Shown: positions 46,477 to 54,694 of the stretch, piece by piece
Layout: each line of letters starts with the position of its first letter
How positions within the stretch are numbered: position 1 is the stretch's first letter
From: Microbacterium kunmingense
GTDB lineage: Bacteria; Actinomycetota; Actinomycetes; Actinomycetales; Microbacteriaceae
Assembly: GCF_023155745.1 (NCBI RefSeq)
Contig: NZ_JAKNUS010000004.1
Coordinates: forward strand, 1 to 64,000
DNA: 64,000 nt
Direction: 5' to 3'
Position numbers and translations under genes: made by a program
The notes under the pieces: generated by a model
The model's database searches: none
The model's input: the letters and a program-made list of their open reading frames with translations, nothing else
What the model was told of the DNA's origin: nothing

Positions 46477-47859
46477 TCAGGCCTTCGACAGCCCGTAGAT
46501 CGGGCTCTTCGCCTGCTCGTCCTCGTGGTCGGGTCCGAGCGGGATGCCGCTGCGGTCGCGCAGGAGCAGCGTCGCCACGAGTCCGAGGACGGTCATCCCC
46601 GCGAGATACCAGGTCACCCCGGCGGTCGACCCCGTGGACTGCACGATGGCCTGGGCGATCGTCGGGGCGAAAGCGCCACCGAGGATCGCGCCGATCGCGT
46701 AGGAGATCGAGACGCCTGAGAATCGGATCGACGCGGGGAAGAGCTCGGAGTACAGCGCCGCCTGCGGCCCGTAGGTGAAGCCGAGGCCAATCGTGAGGAC
46801 GACGAGCCCGACCGTGAGGAGCACGATGTTCGCGGTGTTGACGAGCGGGAAGAGGAGGAAGACGCCTACGAGCTGCAGGATCCAACCGGCGAGGTAGGTG
46901 GTCCGCCGCCCGATGCGGTCCGACAGCCACCCCGCGATCCAGGTGAAGACGAGCCACGATACGGCCGACAGGGTGACCGCGCCGAGCACGTCGGCGGTCG
47001 AGAGACCCACGGCACCCTCCGGGTCTGTGGCGTACCGCTGGATGTAGCCGCCGGTCGTCATGTAGCCGACGGCGTTGTTGCCGGCGAAGACGAGCGCCGC
47101 GATGATGACGAGGAGCGCGTGACGGCGGAAGAGCTGCACGATCGGCATGCGGGTCTGCTCTTTGCGCTCGGCGAGCTCGGTGAAGACCGGGCTCTCCTCG
47201 ACGCGGCGTCGGATGTAGTAGCCGACGAGGATCAGCACCACCGAGAGGAGGAACGGCACCCGCCAGCCCCACTCCAGGAACGCCTCGCCCGGGGCGAGCA
47301 CGGCCATGAGGCCCATGATCCCGGAGGCCAGGAGGAGGCCGAGCGGAACACCGATCTGCGGCGACGCCCCGAACAGGCCGCGCTTGGACCTGGGCGCGTG
47401 CTCGACGGCCATGAGAACCGCCCCGCCCCACTCGCCGCCCGCCGAGATGCCCTGCAGGATCCGAAGGAACAGAAGCAGGATCGGCGCGGCGATCCCGATC
47501 GCCGCGTACGTCGGGAGGAGTCCCACCAGGGTCGTCGCGACGCCCATGAGGATCAGGGTCAGCATGAGGACGAGCCGGCGGCCGTACTTGTCGCCCAGGT
47601 GGCCGGCGAGGAAGGCGCCCAGCGGGCGGAAGAGGAAGCTGATTCCGACCGTCAGGAACGCCAGGATCTGCGCGAAGCCCTCGCCCGCCGGCGCGAAGAA
47701 GAGCTGACCGAAGACGAGCCCGGCAGCCGAGGCGTAGATGAAGAAGTCGTACCACTCGACGGTGGTGCCGACGACCGTGGCGAACACCACGCGACGGCGA
47801 TCCTTCGGGCTGCTGATGGTGCCGGTGGGAGTGAATCCCCGTTGCGATGTCTCGCTCAT
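46477..47859 (-). CDS. MFS transporter, metabolite:H+ symporter (MHS) family
   Basis: A 460-aa protein with 12 TM segments. MHS signatures are VVGTTVEWYDFFIYASAAGL, FLFRPLGAFLAGHLGDKYGR and GRRLVLMLTLILMGVATTLV, plus ILQGISAGGEWGGAVLMAVE. Relatives carry organic acids, betaines or aromatic acids. It is divergent from the hpa genes across 117 bp with a candidate operator, so uptake of 4-hydroxyphenylacetate or a related acid is likely. GAGGAG lies upstream of the ATG. Confidence 0.9.
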   Translation of the reverse strand: MSETSQRGFTPTGTISSPKDRRRVVFATVVGTTVEWYDFFIYASAAGLVFGQLFFAPAGEGFAQILAFLTVGISFLFRPLGAFLAGHLGDKYGRRLVLMLTLILMGVATTLVGLLPTYAAIGIAAPILLLFLRILQGISAGGEWGGAVLMAVEHAPRSKRGLFGASPQIGVPLGLLLASGIMGLMAVLAPGEAFLEWGWRVPFLLSVVLILVGYYIRRRVEESPVFTELAERKEQTRMPIVQLFRRHALLVIIAALVFAGNNAVGYMTTGGYIQRYATDPEGAVGLSTADVLGAVTLSAVSWLVFTWIAGWLSDRIGRRTTYLAGWILQLVGVFLLFPLVNTANIVLLTVGLVVLTIGLGFTYGPQAALYSELFPASIRFSGVSISYAIGAILGGAFAPTIAQAIVQSTGSTAGVTWYLAGMTVLGLVATLLLRDRSGIPLGPDHEDEQAKSPIYGLSKA

Positions 47860-47976
47860 CTTCTCTGACTCCTCGTGACGACGTTGTCTCCGGCGATGCA
47901 GTTCTCTTTGCTTGCCGGCGCGGTGTCGATAATATACGATTTAGAATATGCCGCAAGTGCGGAGGCAAGGGAGCTC
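47860..47976. promoter_or_regulatory. Divergent promoter and candidate operator of the hpa cluster
   Basis: An unusually AT-rich patch (47928-47951) holds GATAATATACGAT, whose complement ATCGTATATTATC matches TTCGTATATCATT upstream of the TPP enzyme gene (10 of 13 bases). TAGAAT (47942-47947) is a possible -10 for the plus-strand operon. Probable binding site of the GntR-type regulator encoded in the cluster. Confidence 0.5.
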
Positions 47977-49476
47977 ATGACTGTACACACCGCAGTGACG
48001 GATGCCGCTGATCGGCGATTCGCCGCGCTCCCCCAGCGCCCGGGGAAGATCGTGGCGATCCACCTCAGCTACGCCTCGCGTGCCGACCAGCGCGGTCGCC
48101 GCCCCGCCGCTCCGTCCTATTTCCTGAAGCCCTCGAGCTCCGTCTCGGTGTCGGGCGACACCATCGAGCGCCCCGCCGGCACCGAACTGCTGGCCTTCGA
48201 GGCCGAAGTCGCGCTCGTCATCGGCAGCGATTGCCGCCGCGTCGGCGTCGATGAGGCCTGGTCGCACGTCGGCTGGGTCACCGCCTCCAACGATTTCGGC
48301 CTCTACGACCTCCGCGCGAACGACAAGGGTTCGAACGTCCGCTCCAAGGGCCGCGACGGGTACACCCCGCTCGGTCCCCGGCTCATCGACGCGCGCGACG
48401 TCGATCCGGCCGGCATCCGCGTGCGCGCCTGGGTGAACGGCGAACCGGCGCAGACCGACACCACGGCCGGGATGATCTTCCCCCTCACCCAGCTCGTCGC
48501 CGACCTGTCTCAACACATGACCCTCGAGCGCGGCGACGTCATCCTCACCGGCACGCCGGCGGGGTCATCGGTCGTCGTTCCCGGAGACGTCGTCGAGGTC
48601 GAGGTAGATGTCCCGAACGCGCTCGGCGCCCCGTCGTCCGGCCGACTGCGCACGACGGTCGTCCAAGGCAAGGACGGGTTCGACGCCGGTATCGGCTCCC
48701 TCCCCGCCGTCGACGACCTGCAGCGAGCCGAGGCCTGGGGCTCGCGCGAGGCTGCGGGACTTCCCGCTGACACGCCGCTCGGACTGGCACCTGAGCTGCG
48801 CGCCAAGCTCGAGCGCGCCCCGGTCGCCGGCCTTTCTCAGCAGCTGCGCAAGCGAGGCCTGAACAACGTCACGATCGACGGTGTCCGTCCCCTCCACCCC
48901 GGGAAGAAGCTCGTCGGGCTCGCCCGCACCCTGCGCTTCGTCCCGAACCGGGAAGACCTCTTCGACAGCCACGGCGGCGGGTACAACGCCCAGAAGCGGG
49001 CGTTCGACGCCGTCGGCGACGGCGAGGTGCTCGTCATCGAGGCACGAGGCGAGGCCGGGTCGGGAACGCTCGGTGACATCCTGGCGATTAGGGCCCATGC
49101 ACGCGGCGCGGCCGGCATCGTCACCGACGGCGGCGTGCGCGACATCGACGCCGTCACCGCCGTCGGCATCCCGGTGTACACGGCGGGGGCTCACCCCGCC
49201 GTACTCGGACGCCGCCACGTGCCCTGGGACGCCGACCTCACCATCGCCTGCGGTGGAACCACCGTCCAGCCCGGCGACATCCTCGTCGGCGACGCGGACG
49301 GTGTCATCGTGATCCCGCCGGCGCTGGCCGACGAGGTCGTCGACGCGGCCCTGGAGCAGGAGATCGAAGACGGCTGGATCGCCGATCAGGTCGCCCAGGG
49401 GCATCCGGTCGAAGGGCTTTTCCCCCTCACCGGCGAGGGGAAGGAACGGTACCGCGCATGGCGAGCGGAGAAGTGA
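47977..49476 (+). CDS. Fusion: FAH-type isomerase/hydrolase plus RraA-like domain (HpaG-like)
   Basis: A 499-aa protein. Residues 1 to about 235 are a fumarylacetoacetate-hydrolase domain of the HpaG/HpcE type (ELLAFEAEVALVIGSDCRRV, WVTASNDFGLYDLRANDKGS, MTLERGDVILTGTPAGSSVV). Residues about 285-480 are RraA-like (RSDHGGGYNAQ region, GTLGDILAIRAHARGAAGIV, TDGGVRDIDAVTAVGIPVYT), a family including oxaloacetate decarboxylase/HMG-type aldolases. HpaG normally has two FAH halves for decarboxylation and isomerisation of the ring-cleavage product; here RraA may supply the decarboxylase. ATG 47977 follows AAGGGAG. Confidence 0.85.
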   Translation: MTVHTAVTDAADRRFAALPQRPGKIVAIHLSYASRADQRGRRPAAPSYFLKPSSSVSVSGDTIERPAGTELLAFEAEVALVIGSDCRRVGVDEAWSHVGWVTASNDFGLYDLRANDKGSNVRSKGRDGYTPLGPRLIDARDVDPAGIRVRAWVNGEPAQTDTTAGMIFPLTQLVADLSQHMTLERGDVILTGTPAGSSVVVPGDVVEVEVDVPNALGAPSSGRLRTTVVQGKDGFDAGIGSLPAVDDLQRAEAWGSREAAGLPADTPLGLAPELRAKLERAPVAGLSQQLRKRGLNNVTIDGVRPLHPGKKLVGLARTLRFVPNREDLFDSHGGGYNAQKRAFDAVGDGEVLVIEARGEAGSGTLGDILAIRAHARGAAGIVTDGGVRDIDAVTAVGIPVYTAGAHPAVLGRRHVPWDADLTIACGGTTVQPGDILVGDADGVIVIPPALADEVVDAALEQEIEDGWIADQVAQGHPVEGLFPLTGEGKERYRAWRAEK

Positions 49477-50159
49477 CCGCGCCGGCGGCGAGCCTGAGCA
49501 AATCGCAGCGCGCCTATCACTGGGTGAAGGAGCGCATCGCCTCGCAGGAGTTCACCCCCGGCTACCGATTGGTGCTCGGCACCATCGCCGCCGAGCTCGA
49601 CATGAGCGTCGTGCCCGTGCGCGAGGCGATCCGCCAGCTCGAGGCGGAGGGCCTGGTGACCTTCGAGCGCAACGTCGGCGCCCGGGTCTCGATGGTCGAT
49701 GACACGCAGTACCGCTACAGCATGCAGGCCCTGTCCATCCTGGAAGGGACGGCGACAGCTCTCGCCGCACGCCGCCTCACCGTCGACGACATCCGTCACG
49801 CCCGAGACATCAATGAGCGGATGATCGCCTCGCTCGCCGATTTCGATCCGCGCTCGTTCACCCGGCTGAACCAGGAATTCCACGCCACGCTCTACGGCAA
49901 ATGCGCGAACCCCCGGATGCTCGAGCTGGTCGAATCCGAGTGGGGGCGTCTCGGGCACCTCCGCGACTCGACCTTCAGCTTCGTGCCCGGGCGTGCGCAG
50001 GAGTCGGTGCAGGAGCACGAGAACATCCTCCGGCTCATCGAGACGAGCGCGCCGCTCGGCGAGATCGAGAAGGCCGCCCGGCGCCACCGCTCGGCCACCC
50101 TCGACGCCTACATGATCCACGAACACCCCGACGAGACCCTCGGCCTCCCAGCCTTCTGA
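49458..50159 (+). CDS. GntR-family regulator, FCD subfamily
   Basis: A 233-aa regulator. The winged helix spans about residues 14-80 (QRAYHWVKERIASQEFTPGY, SVVPVREAIRQLEAEGLVTF) and the all-helical FCD ligand domain follows (RLNQEFHATLYGKCANPRML, ENILRLIETSAPLGEIEKAA) with Asp/His metal-site residues. Its start overlaps the FAH-RraA gene end by 19 nt. Likely the local regulator binding the TCGTATAT motif, by inference from position. Confidence 0.9.
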   Translation: MASGEVTAPAASLSKSQRAYHWVKERIASQEFTPGYRLVLGTIAAELDMSVVPVREAIRQLEAEGLVTFERNVGARVSMVDDTQYRYSMQALSILEGTATALAARRLTVDDIRHARDINERMIASLADFDPRSFTRLNQEFHATLYGKCANPRMLELVESEWGRLGHLRDSTFSFVPGRAQESVQEHENILRLIETSAPLGEIEKAARRHRSATLDAYMIHEHPDETLGLPAF

Positions 50160-50177
50160 CCCTCCCCAAGGAGCACG

Positions 50178-51695
50178 ATGACCGACACCGCTGCGCGCAC
50201 CACCGAGCGCCATGTGCCCGCCGACCTTCCCGACCACATCCAGCACTACATCGGGGGTGAATTCGTCGACTCCGTCGACGGCGCGACCTTCGACGTGCTC
50301 GACCCTGTCTCGAACGAGACCTACCTGACCGCGGCGGCCGGGAAGAAGGCCGACATCGACCGCGCCGTCGCCGCCGCCCGAGTCGCCTTCACCGAGGGGC
50401 CGTGGCCGAGGATGCTGCCGCGCGAGCGATCGCGCATCCTCCACCGCATCGCCGACATCGTCGAGTCGCGCGACGCGCGCCTCGCCGAGCTGGAGTCGTT
50501 CGACTCGGGGCTGCCGATCACGCAGGCGCTCGGCCAGGCCCGGCGCGCGGCGGAGAACTTCCGCTTCTTCGCCGACCTGATCGTCGCGCAGGCCGATGAC
50601 ACCTACAAGGTGCCGGGGCGCCAGATCAACTACGTCAACCGCAAGCCCATCGGCGTCGCCGGCCTCATCACGCCGTGGAATACGCCCTTCATGCTCGAGT
50701 CGTGGAAGCTCGGACCCGCCCTGGCGACCGGCAACACCGTCGTGCTGAAGCCCGCCGAGTTCACCCCGCTCTCGGCGTCACTGTGGGCGGGCATCTTCGA
50801 AGAGGCGGGGCTGCCGACCGGGGTGTTCAATCTCGTCAACGGTCTCGGCGAAGACGCCGGCGACGCCCTGGTGAAGCACCCCGACGTGCCGCTCATCTCC
50901 TTCACCGGCGAAAGCCGTACCGGGCAGATCATCTTCGGCAACGCCGCCCCCTACCTGAAGGGTCTCTCGATGGAGCTCGGCGGCAAGTCGCCGGCGGTCG
51001 TCTTCGCCGACGCCGACCTCGACGCCGCGATCGACGCGACCATCTTCGGTGTGTTCTCGCTCAACGGCGAGCGCTGCACCGCCGGCTCGCGCATCCTCGT
51101 CGAGCGCGAGATCTACGACGAGTTCGTCGAGCGCTATGCGGCCCAGGCCAAGCGCGTGCGCGTCGGCTACCCGCACGACCCCGCCACCGAGGTCGGCGCG
51201 CTGGTGCATCCCGAGCACTACGACAAGGTCGTCTCGTACATCGAAATCGGCAAGTCCGAGGGGCGCCTGGTCGCCGGCGGGGGCCGCCCCGAGGGGTTCG
51301 AGACCGGCAACTTCGTCGAGCCGACCGTGTTCGCCGACGTCGCGCCGGACGCGCGGATCTTCCAGGAGGAGATCTTCGGTCCGGTCGTCGCCATCACCCC
51401 GTTCGACACCGACGAAGAGGCGCTCGAGCTCGCCAACGGCGTGAAGTACGGGCTCGCGGCCTACATCTGGACGAACGATCTGAAGCGCGCCCACAACTTC
51501 TCGCAGGCGGTCGAGGCGGGCATGGTGTGGCTGAACTCCAACAATGTCCGCGACCTCCGCACCCCCTTCGGCGGGGTCAAGGCCTCCGGCCTCGGCCACG
51601 AGGGCGGGTACCGGTCGATCGACTTCTACACCGATCAGCAGGCCGTGCACATCACGCTCGGCAAGGTGCACAACCCCACCTTCGGCAAGGGCTGA
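50178..51695 (+). CDS. hpaE: 5-carboxymethyl-2-hydroxymuconate-semialdehyde dehydrogenase
   Basis: A 505-aa NAD-dependent aldehyde dehydrogenase. GLITPWNTPFMLESWKLGPA and TFTGESRTG-type SFTGESRTGQIIFGNAAPYL bind NAD, the catalytic Glu is in SMELGGKSPAVVFADADLDA, and the catalytic Cys is in SLNGERCTAGSRILVE. AAGGAG precedes the ATG. In this cluster it oxidises the ring-cleavage semialdehyde to the dicarboxylate. Downstream gene follows after a dispersed repeat. Confidence 0.93.
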   Translation: MTDTAARTTERHVPADLPDHIQHYIGGEFVDSVDGATFDVLDPVSNETYLTAAAGKKADIDRAVAAARVAFTEGPWPRMLPRERSRILHRIADIVESRDARLAELESFDSGLPITQALGQARRAAENFRFFADLIVAQADDTYKVPGRQINYVNRKPIGVAGLITPWNTPFMLESWKLGPALATGNTVVLKPAEFTPLSASLWAGIFEEAGLPTGVFNLVNGLGEDAGDALVKHPDVPLISFTGESRTGQIIFGNAAPYLKGLSMELGGKSPAVVFADADLDAAIDATIFGVFSLNGERCTAGSRILVEREIYDEFVERYAAQAKRVRVGYPHDPATEVGALVHPEHYDKVVSYIEIGKSEGRLVAGGGRPEGFETGNFVEPTVFADVAPDARIFQEEIFGPVVAITPFDTDEEALELANGVKYGLAAYIWTNDLKRAHNFSQAVEAGMVWLNSNNVRDLRTPFGGVKASGLGHEGGYRSIDFYTDQQAVHITLGKVHNPTFGKG

Positions 51696-51702
51696 CCCGC
51701 CT

Positions 51703-51734
51703 CGGTCGTTGAGCGAGCGCAGCGAGACGAAACG
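51703..51734 (+). repeat. Short dispersed repeat (SLSERSETKR-type), short variant
   Basis: CGGTCGTTGAGCGAGCGCAG followed by CGAGACGAAACG, between hpaE and hpaD. Same family as the copies near the DUF222-HNH gene. It sits inside an operon, so it evidently tolerates or shapes the transcript. Confidence 0.85.
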
Positions 51735-51772
51735 ACACCCACCACCACTTCCCTCACGCAAGGAGGCCTGAG

Positions 51773-52918
51773 ATGAGCCACCGCGACACCATGACCCTCA
51801 CCTCCTCCGGCTTCTGGGTGAGCCAGGAGGCGCCGATCCGGTCGGCGAACCCGATCCCCACCCCGACGTCACCGGCGCCCGACATCCTCCGGTGCGCCTA
51901 CATGGAACTCATCGTCACCGACCTCGCCGCCTCGAGGGAGTTCTACGTCGACGTGCTGGGTCTGCACGTCACGGAGGAGGACGACACCGCGATCTACCTC
52001 CGCTCGACCGAGGAGTTCATCCATCACAACCTCGTGCTCCGACAGGGGCCGATCGCCGCCGTCGCCGCCTTCTCGTACCGCGTCCGCTCGGCCGAGGACC
52101 TCGATAAGGCCGTGGCCTTCTACACCGAGCTCGGCTGCGAGGTGCGGCGCGAGCCGAACGGCTTCACCAAGGGCATCGGCGATTCCGTCCGGGTGGTCGA
52201 CCCCCTGGGCTTCCCCTACGAGTTCTTCTTCGCCACCGAGCACGTCGAGCGACTGTCGTGGCGGTACGACCTCTACAGCCCCGGCGAGCTGGTGCGGCTG
52301 GATCACTTCAACCAGGTGACCCCCGACGTGCCGCGGGCGGTGAACTTCATGCAGTCGCTTGGTTTCCGCGTCACGGAAGACATCCAGGACGAGGAGGGAG
52401 CGGTCTACGCCGCCTGGATGCGCCGCAAGCCCACCGTCCACGACACCGCGATGACCGGTGGCGACGGCCCGCGCATGCACCACGTCTGCTTCGCCACCCA
52501 CGAGAAGCACAACATCCTCGCCATCTGCGACAAGCTCGGGGCACTCCGCCGCTCCGATGCGATCGAGCGCGGACCCGGCCGCCACGGCGTCTCGAACGCC
52601 TTCTACCTGTATCTGCGCGACCCCGACGGCCACCGGGTCGAGATCTACACGCAGGACTACTACACCGGCGACCCGGACAACCCGGTCGTCACCTGGGATG
52701 TCCACGACAACCAGCGCCGCGACTGGTGGGGGAACCCCGTCGTACCGTCCTGGTACACCGAGGCCTCGCTCGTGCTCGACCTCGACGGCAACCCGCAGCC
52801 GGTGGTGGCGCGCACCGACTCCTCCGAGATGGCGGTCACGATCGGCGCCGACGGGTTCTCGTACACCCGGGCTCCGGAGCAGTCCGACGGTGAATTCAAA
52901 CTCGGCAACCAGCTCTGA
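51773..52918 (+). CDS. hpaD: 3,4-dihydroxyphenylacetate 2,3-dioxygenase
   Basis: A 381-aa extradiol dioxygenase of the vicinal-oxygen-chelate type (as in Brevibacterium fuscum HPCD), opening the ring of homoprotocatechuate. Metal ligands are visible as His178 (RLDHFNQVT), His237 (MHHVCFATH) and Glu290 (HRVEIYTQDYY); all are offset by the same 23 positions from the known HPCD ligands His155, His214 and Glu267. The first half is the catalytically silent VOC domain. AAGGAGG lies 6 nt before the ATG. Confidence 0.95.
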   Translation: MSHRDTMTLTSSGFWVSQEAPIRSANPIPTPTSPAPDILRCAYMELIVTDLAASREFYVDVLGLHVTEEDDTAIYLRSTEEFIHHNLVLRQGPIAAVAAFSYRVRSAEDLDKAVAFYTELGCEVRREPNGFTKGIGDSVRVVDPLGFPYEFFFATEHVERLSWRYDLYSPGELVRLDHFNQVTPDVPRAVNFMQSLGFRVTEDIQDEEGAVYAAWMRRKPTVHDTAMTGGDGPRMHHVCFATHEKHNILAICDKLGALRRSDAIERGPGRHGVSNAFYLYLRDPDGHRVEIYTQDYYTGDPDNPVVTWDVHDNQRRDWWGNPVVPSWYTEASLVLDLDGNPQPVVARTDSSEMAVTIGADGFSYTRAPEQSDGEFKLGNQL

Positions 52919-52936
52919 GCGTGGGGAGGACACCGG

Positions 52937-53722
52937 ATGCTGCCCGCTGACACGATCGCGAAGATCGCCGAGGAGCTCGCCGAGGCCGACCGCACGAACG
53001 GTGTGATCCCCCGGATCACCGCGCGGTACCCCGACGCGACGGTCGAAGACTCCTATGCGATCCAGGGGGTGTGGCGCGACCGCAACATCGCCGCGGGCCG
53101 GCGTCTGGTGGGCCGGAAGATCGGTCTGACGTCCAAGGCGATGCAGGAGTCGACCGGTATCACCGAACCCGACTACGGGGTGATGTTCGACGACACCGTC
53201 TACCGCTCCGGCGACGAGATCGACGCATCCCGCTTCTCGAATGTGCGCATCGAGGTCGAGCTCGCCTTCGTGCTCGGCCGAGCTCTCGAAGGCCCCGGCT
53301 GCACGCTCGACGATGCCCTGGCCGCGATCGACTACGCCGTGCCCGCCCTCGAGGTGCTGAACTCGCACATCGAACTGGAGGGACGGACGATCGTCGACAC
53401 CATCTCCGACAACGCCGCGTACGGCGCGATGGTGCTCGGCGACGTGCACAAGCGCCCCGACGAGATCGACCTGCGCTGGGTTCCCGGGGTCCTCTCCCGC
53501 AACGGCGAGATAGTCGAGACCGGCGTCGCCGCCGGGGTGCTCGGGCATCCGGCCACCGGAGTAGCGTGGCTCGCAGGCAAGCTCGCGCAGCACGGTGCTC
53601 GCCTGGAGGCCGGCGAGATCATCCTCGCCGGCTCGTTCACCCGCCCGATGTGGGTGAGCGCCGGCGACGAGGTGCTGTGCGATTACGGGCCGATGGGACA
53701 GATCACATGCCGCTTCGTCTGA
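52937..53722 (+). CDS. hpaH: 2-oxo-hepta-3-ene-1,7-dioate hydratase
   Basis: A 261-aa FAH-superfamily hydratase. GRKIGLTSKAMQESTGITEP, DYGVMFDD, RIEVELAFVLGRALEGPGCT and GEIILAGSFTRPMWVSAGDE are the metal and substrate segments of HpaH/MhpD-type enzymes. GGGGAGGA precedes the ATG. Acts after HpaG and before HpaI. Its end overlaps hpaI by 16 nt. Confidence 0.93.
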   Translation: MLPADTIAKIAEELAEADRTNGVIPRITARYPDATVEDSYAIQGVWRDRNIAAGRRLVGRKIGLTSKAMQESTGITEPDYGVMFDDTVYRSGDEIDASRFSNVRIEVELAFVLGRALEGPGCTLDDALAAIDYAVPALEVLNSHIELEGRTIVDTISDNAAYGAMVLGDVHKRPDEIDLRWVPGVLSRNGEIVETGVAAGVLGHPATGVAWLAGKLAQHGARLEAGEIILAGSFTRPMWVSAGDEVLCDYGPMGQITCRFV

Positions 53723-54513
53723 GCCAGACCCTCCGCGCCGCCCTCTCCGCCTCCGACAGACCGCTCGCGGGCATCTGGGTGTGCTCCGGCTCGCCGCTCG
53801 TGGCCGAGATCTGCGCGGGCTCGGGGCTCGACTGGACGCTCATCGACATGGAGCACGCGCCCCACAGTCTGGAATCGGTGCTCGCTCAGCTGCAGGCCGT
53901 CGCCGCGTATCCGATCACGCCGGTCGTGCGCGTACCGGGCAACGACCCGGTCGTCATCAAGCAGGTGCTCGATCTCGGCGCGCAGAACATCCTCGTCCCG
54001 ATGGTGTCGTCGACGTCGGATGCGGAGGCTGCCGTGTCGGCGGTGCGCTATCCCCCGCGCGGGCAACGCGGCGTCGGGTCGGCCCTGGGCCGCTCGGCCC
54101 GATGGAATCGCGTCGACGGGTACCTCGCCGACGCGGATCAGCACGTCTCGCTGTTCGTCCAGATCGAGACGGCGGCGGGCGTGGATGCGGCCGCGGAGAT
54201 CGCCGCCGTCGACGGCGTCGACGGCGTCTTCGTCGGACCGAGCGACCTCGCCGCCTCCCTCGGTGTGCTCGGGCAACAGACGCATCCGTTCGTGGTCGAC
54301 GCCGTTCACCGAGCCTTCGCCGGAGTCCGCGCGGCGGGGAAACCCGTCGGGGTGAACGCCTTCGACCCCGTGGCGGCACAGTCCTACCTCGACGCCGGGG
54401 CGAGCTTCATCCTCGTGGCCGCGGACGTGTCGATCCTGGCGCGCGGTTCCGAAGCCCTCGCCGCACGATGGTCACGCACCGACGACCTGCCGGCACCGCG
54501 CGCGAGCTACTGA
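53707..54513 (+). CDS. hpaI: 4-hydroxy-2-oxo-heptane-1,7-dioate aldolase
   Basis: A 268-aa class II aldolase. Catalytic motifs are DWTLIDMEHAPHSLESVLAQ (His general base), VVRVPGNDPVVIKQVLDLGA, LFVQIETAAGVDAAAEIAAV (Glu metal ligand) and VFVGPSDLAASLG (Asp ligand). Cleaves to pyruvate and succinic semialdehyde. It overlaps hpaH and is the last structural gene before a promoter region. Confidence 0.93.
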   Translation: MPLRLSQTLRAALSASDRPLAGIWVCSGSPLVAEICAGSGLDWTLIDMEHAPHSLESVLAQLQAVAAYPITPVVRVPGNDPVVIKQVLDLGAQNILVPMVSSTSDAEAAVSAVRYPPRGQRGVGSALGRSARWNRVDGYLADADQHVSLFVQIETAAGVDAAAEIAAVDGVDGVFVGPSDLAASLGVLGQQTHPFVVDAVHRAFAGVRAAGKPVGVNAFDPVAAQSYLDAGASFILVAADVSILARGSEALAARWSRTDDLPAPRASY

Positions 54514-54694
54514 CATCGGAGCACTCCGCCTGGTCGGTGGCATCCACTTCGTATATCATTTCACCGTCCGGCAGGAACGACCCCGCCGGTGCTCGAAAAA
54601 GGGGCACACAGCCGTGCGCAGCACGTGTGAGACACATACGGTTCCCGCATCCGTACGTCGTCCTCACCTCCCGTGAGGGCCGAAAGGCTCCGTC
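54514..54694 (+). promoter_or_regulatory. Candidate operator and leader before the TPP enzyme gene
   Basis: TTCGTATATCATT (54548-54560) repeats the AT-rich motif found upstream of the FAH-RraA gene. Further on, TACGG-ttcccgcat-CCGTA (about 54638-54656) forms an inverted repeat in the leader. GAAAGG lies 8 nt before the ATG. Confidence 0.45.

Noticed and set aside
54565..54694. Riboswitch (for example TPP) upstream of the TPP enzyme gene
   Set aside because: No conserved riboswitch core such as CTGAGA with the matching second half is visible; only short inverted repeats are seen.
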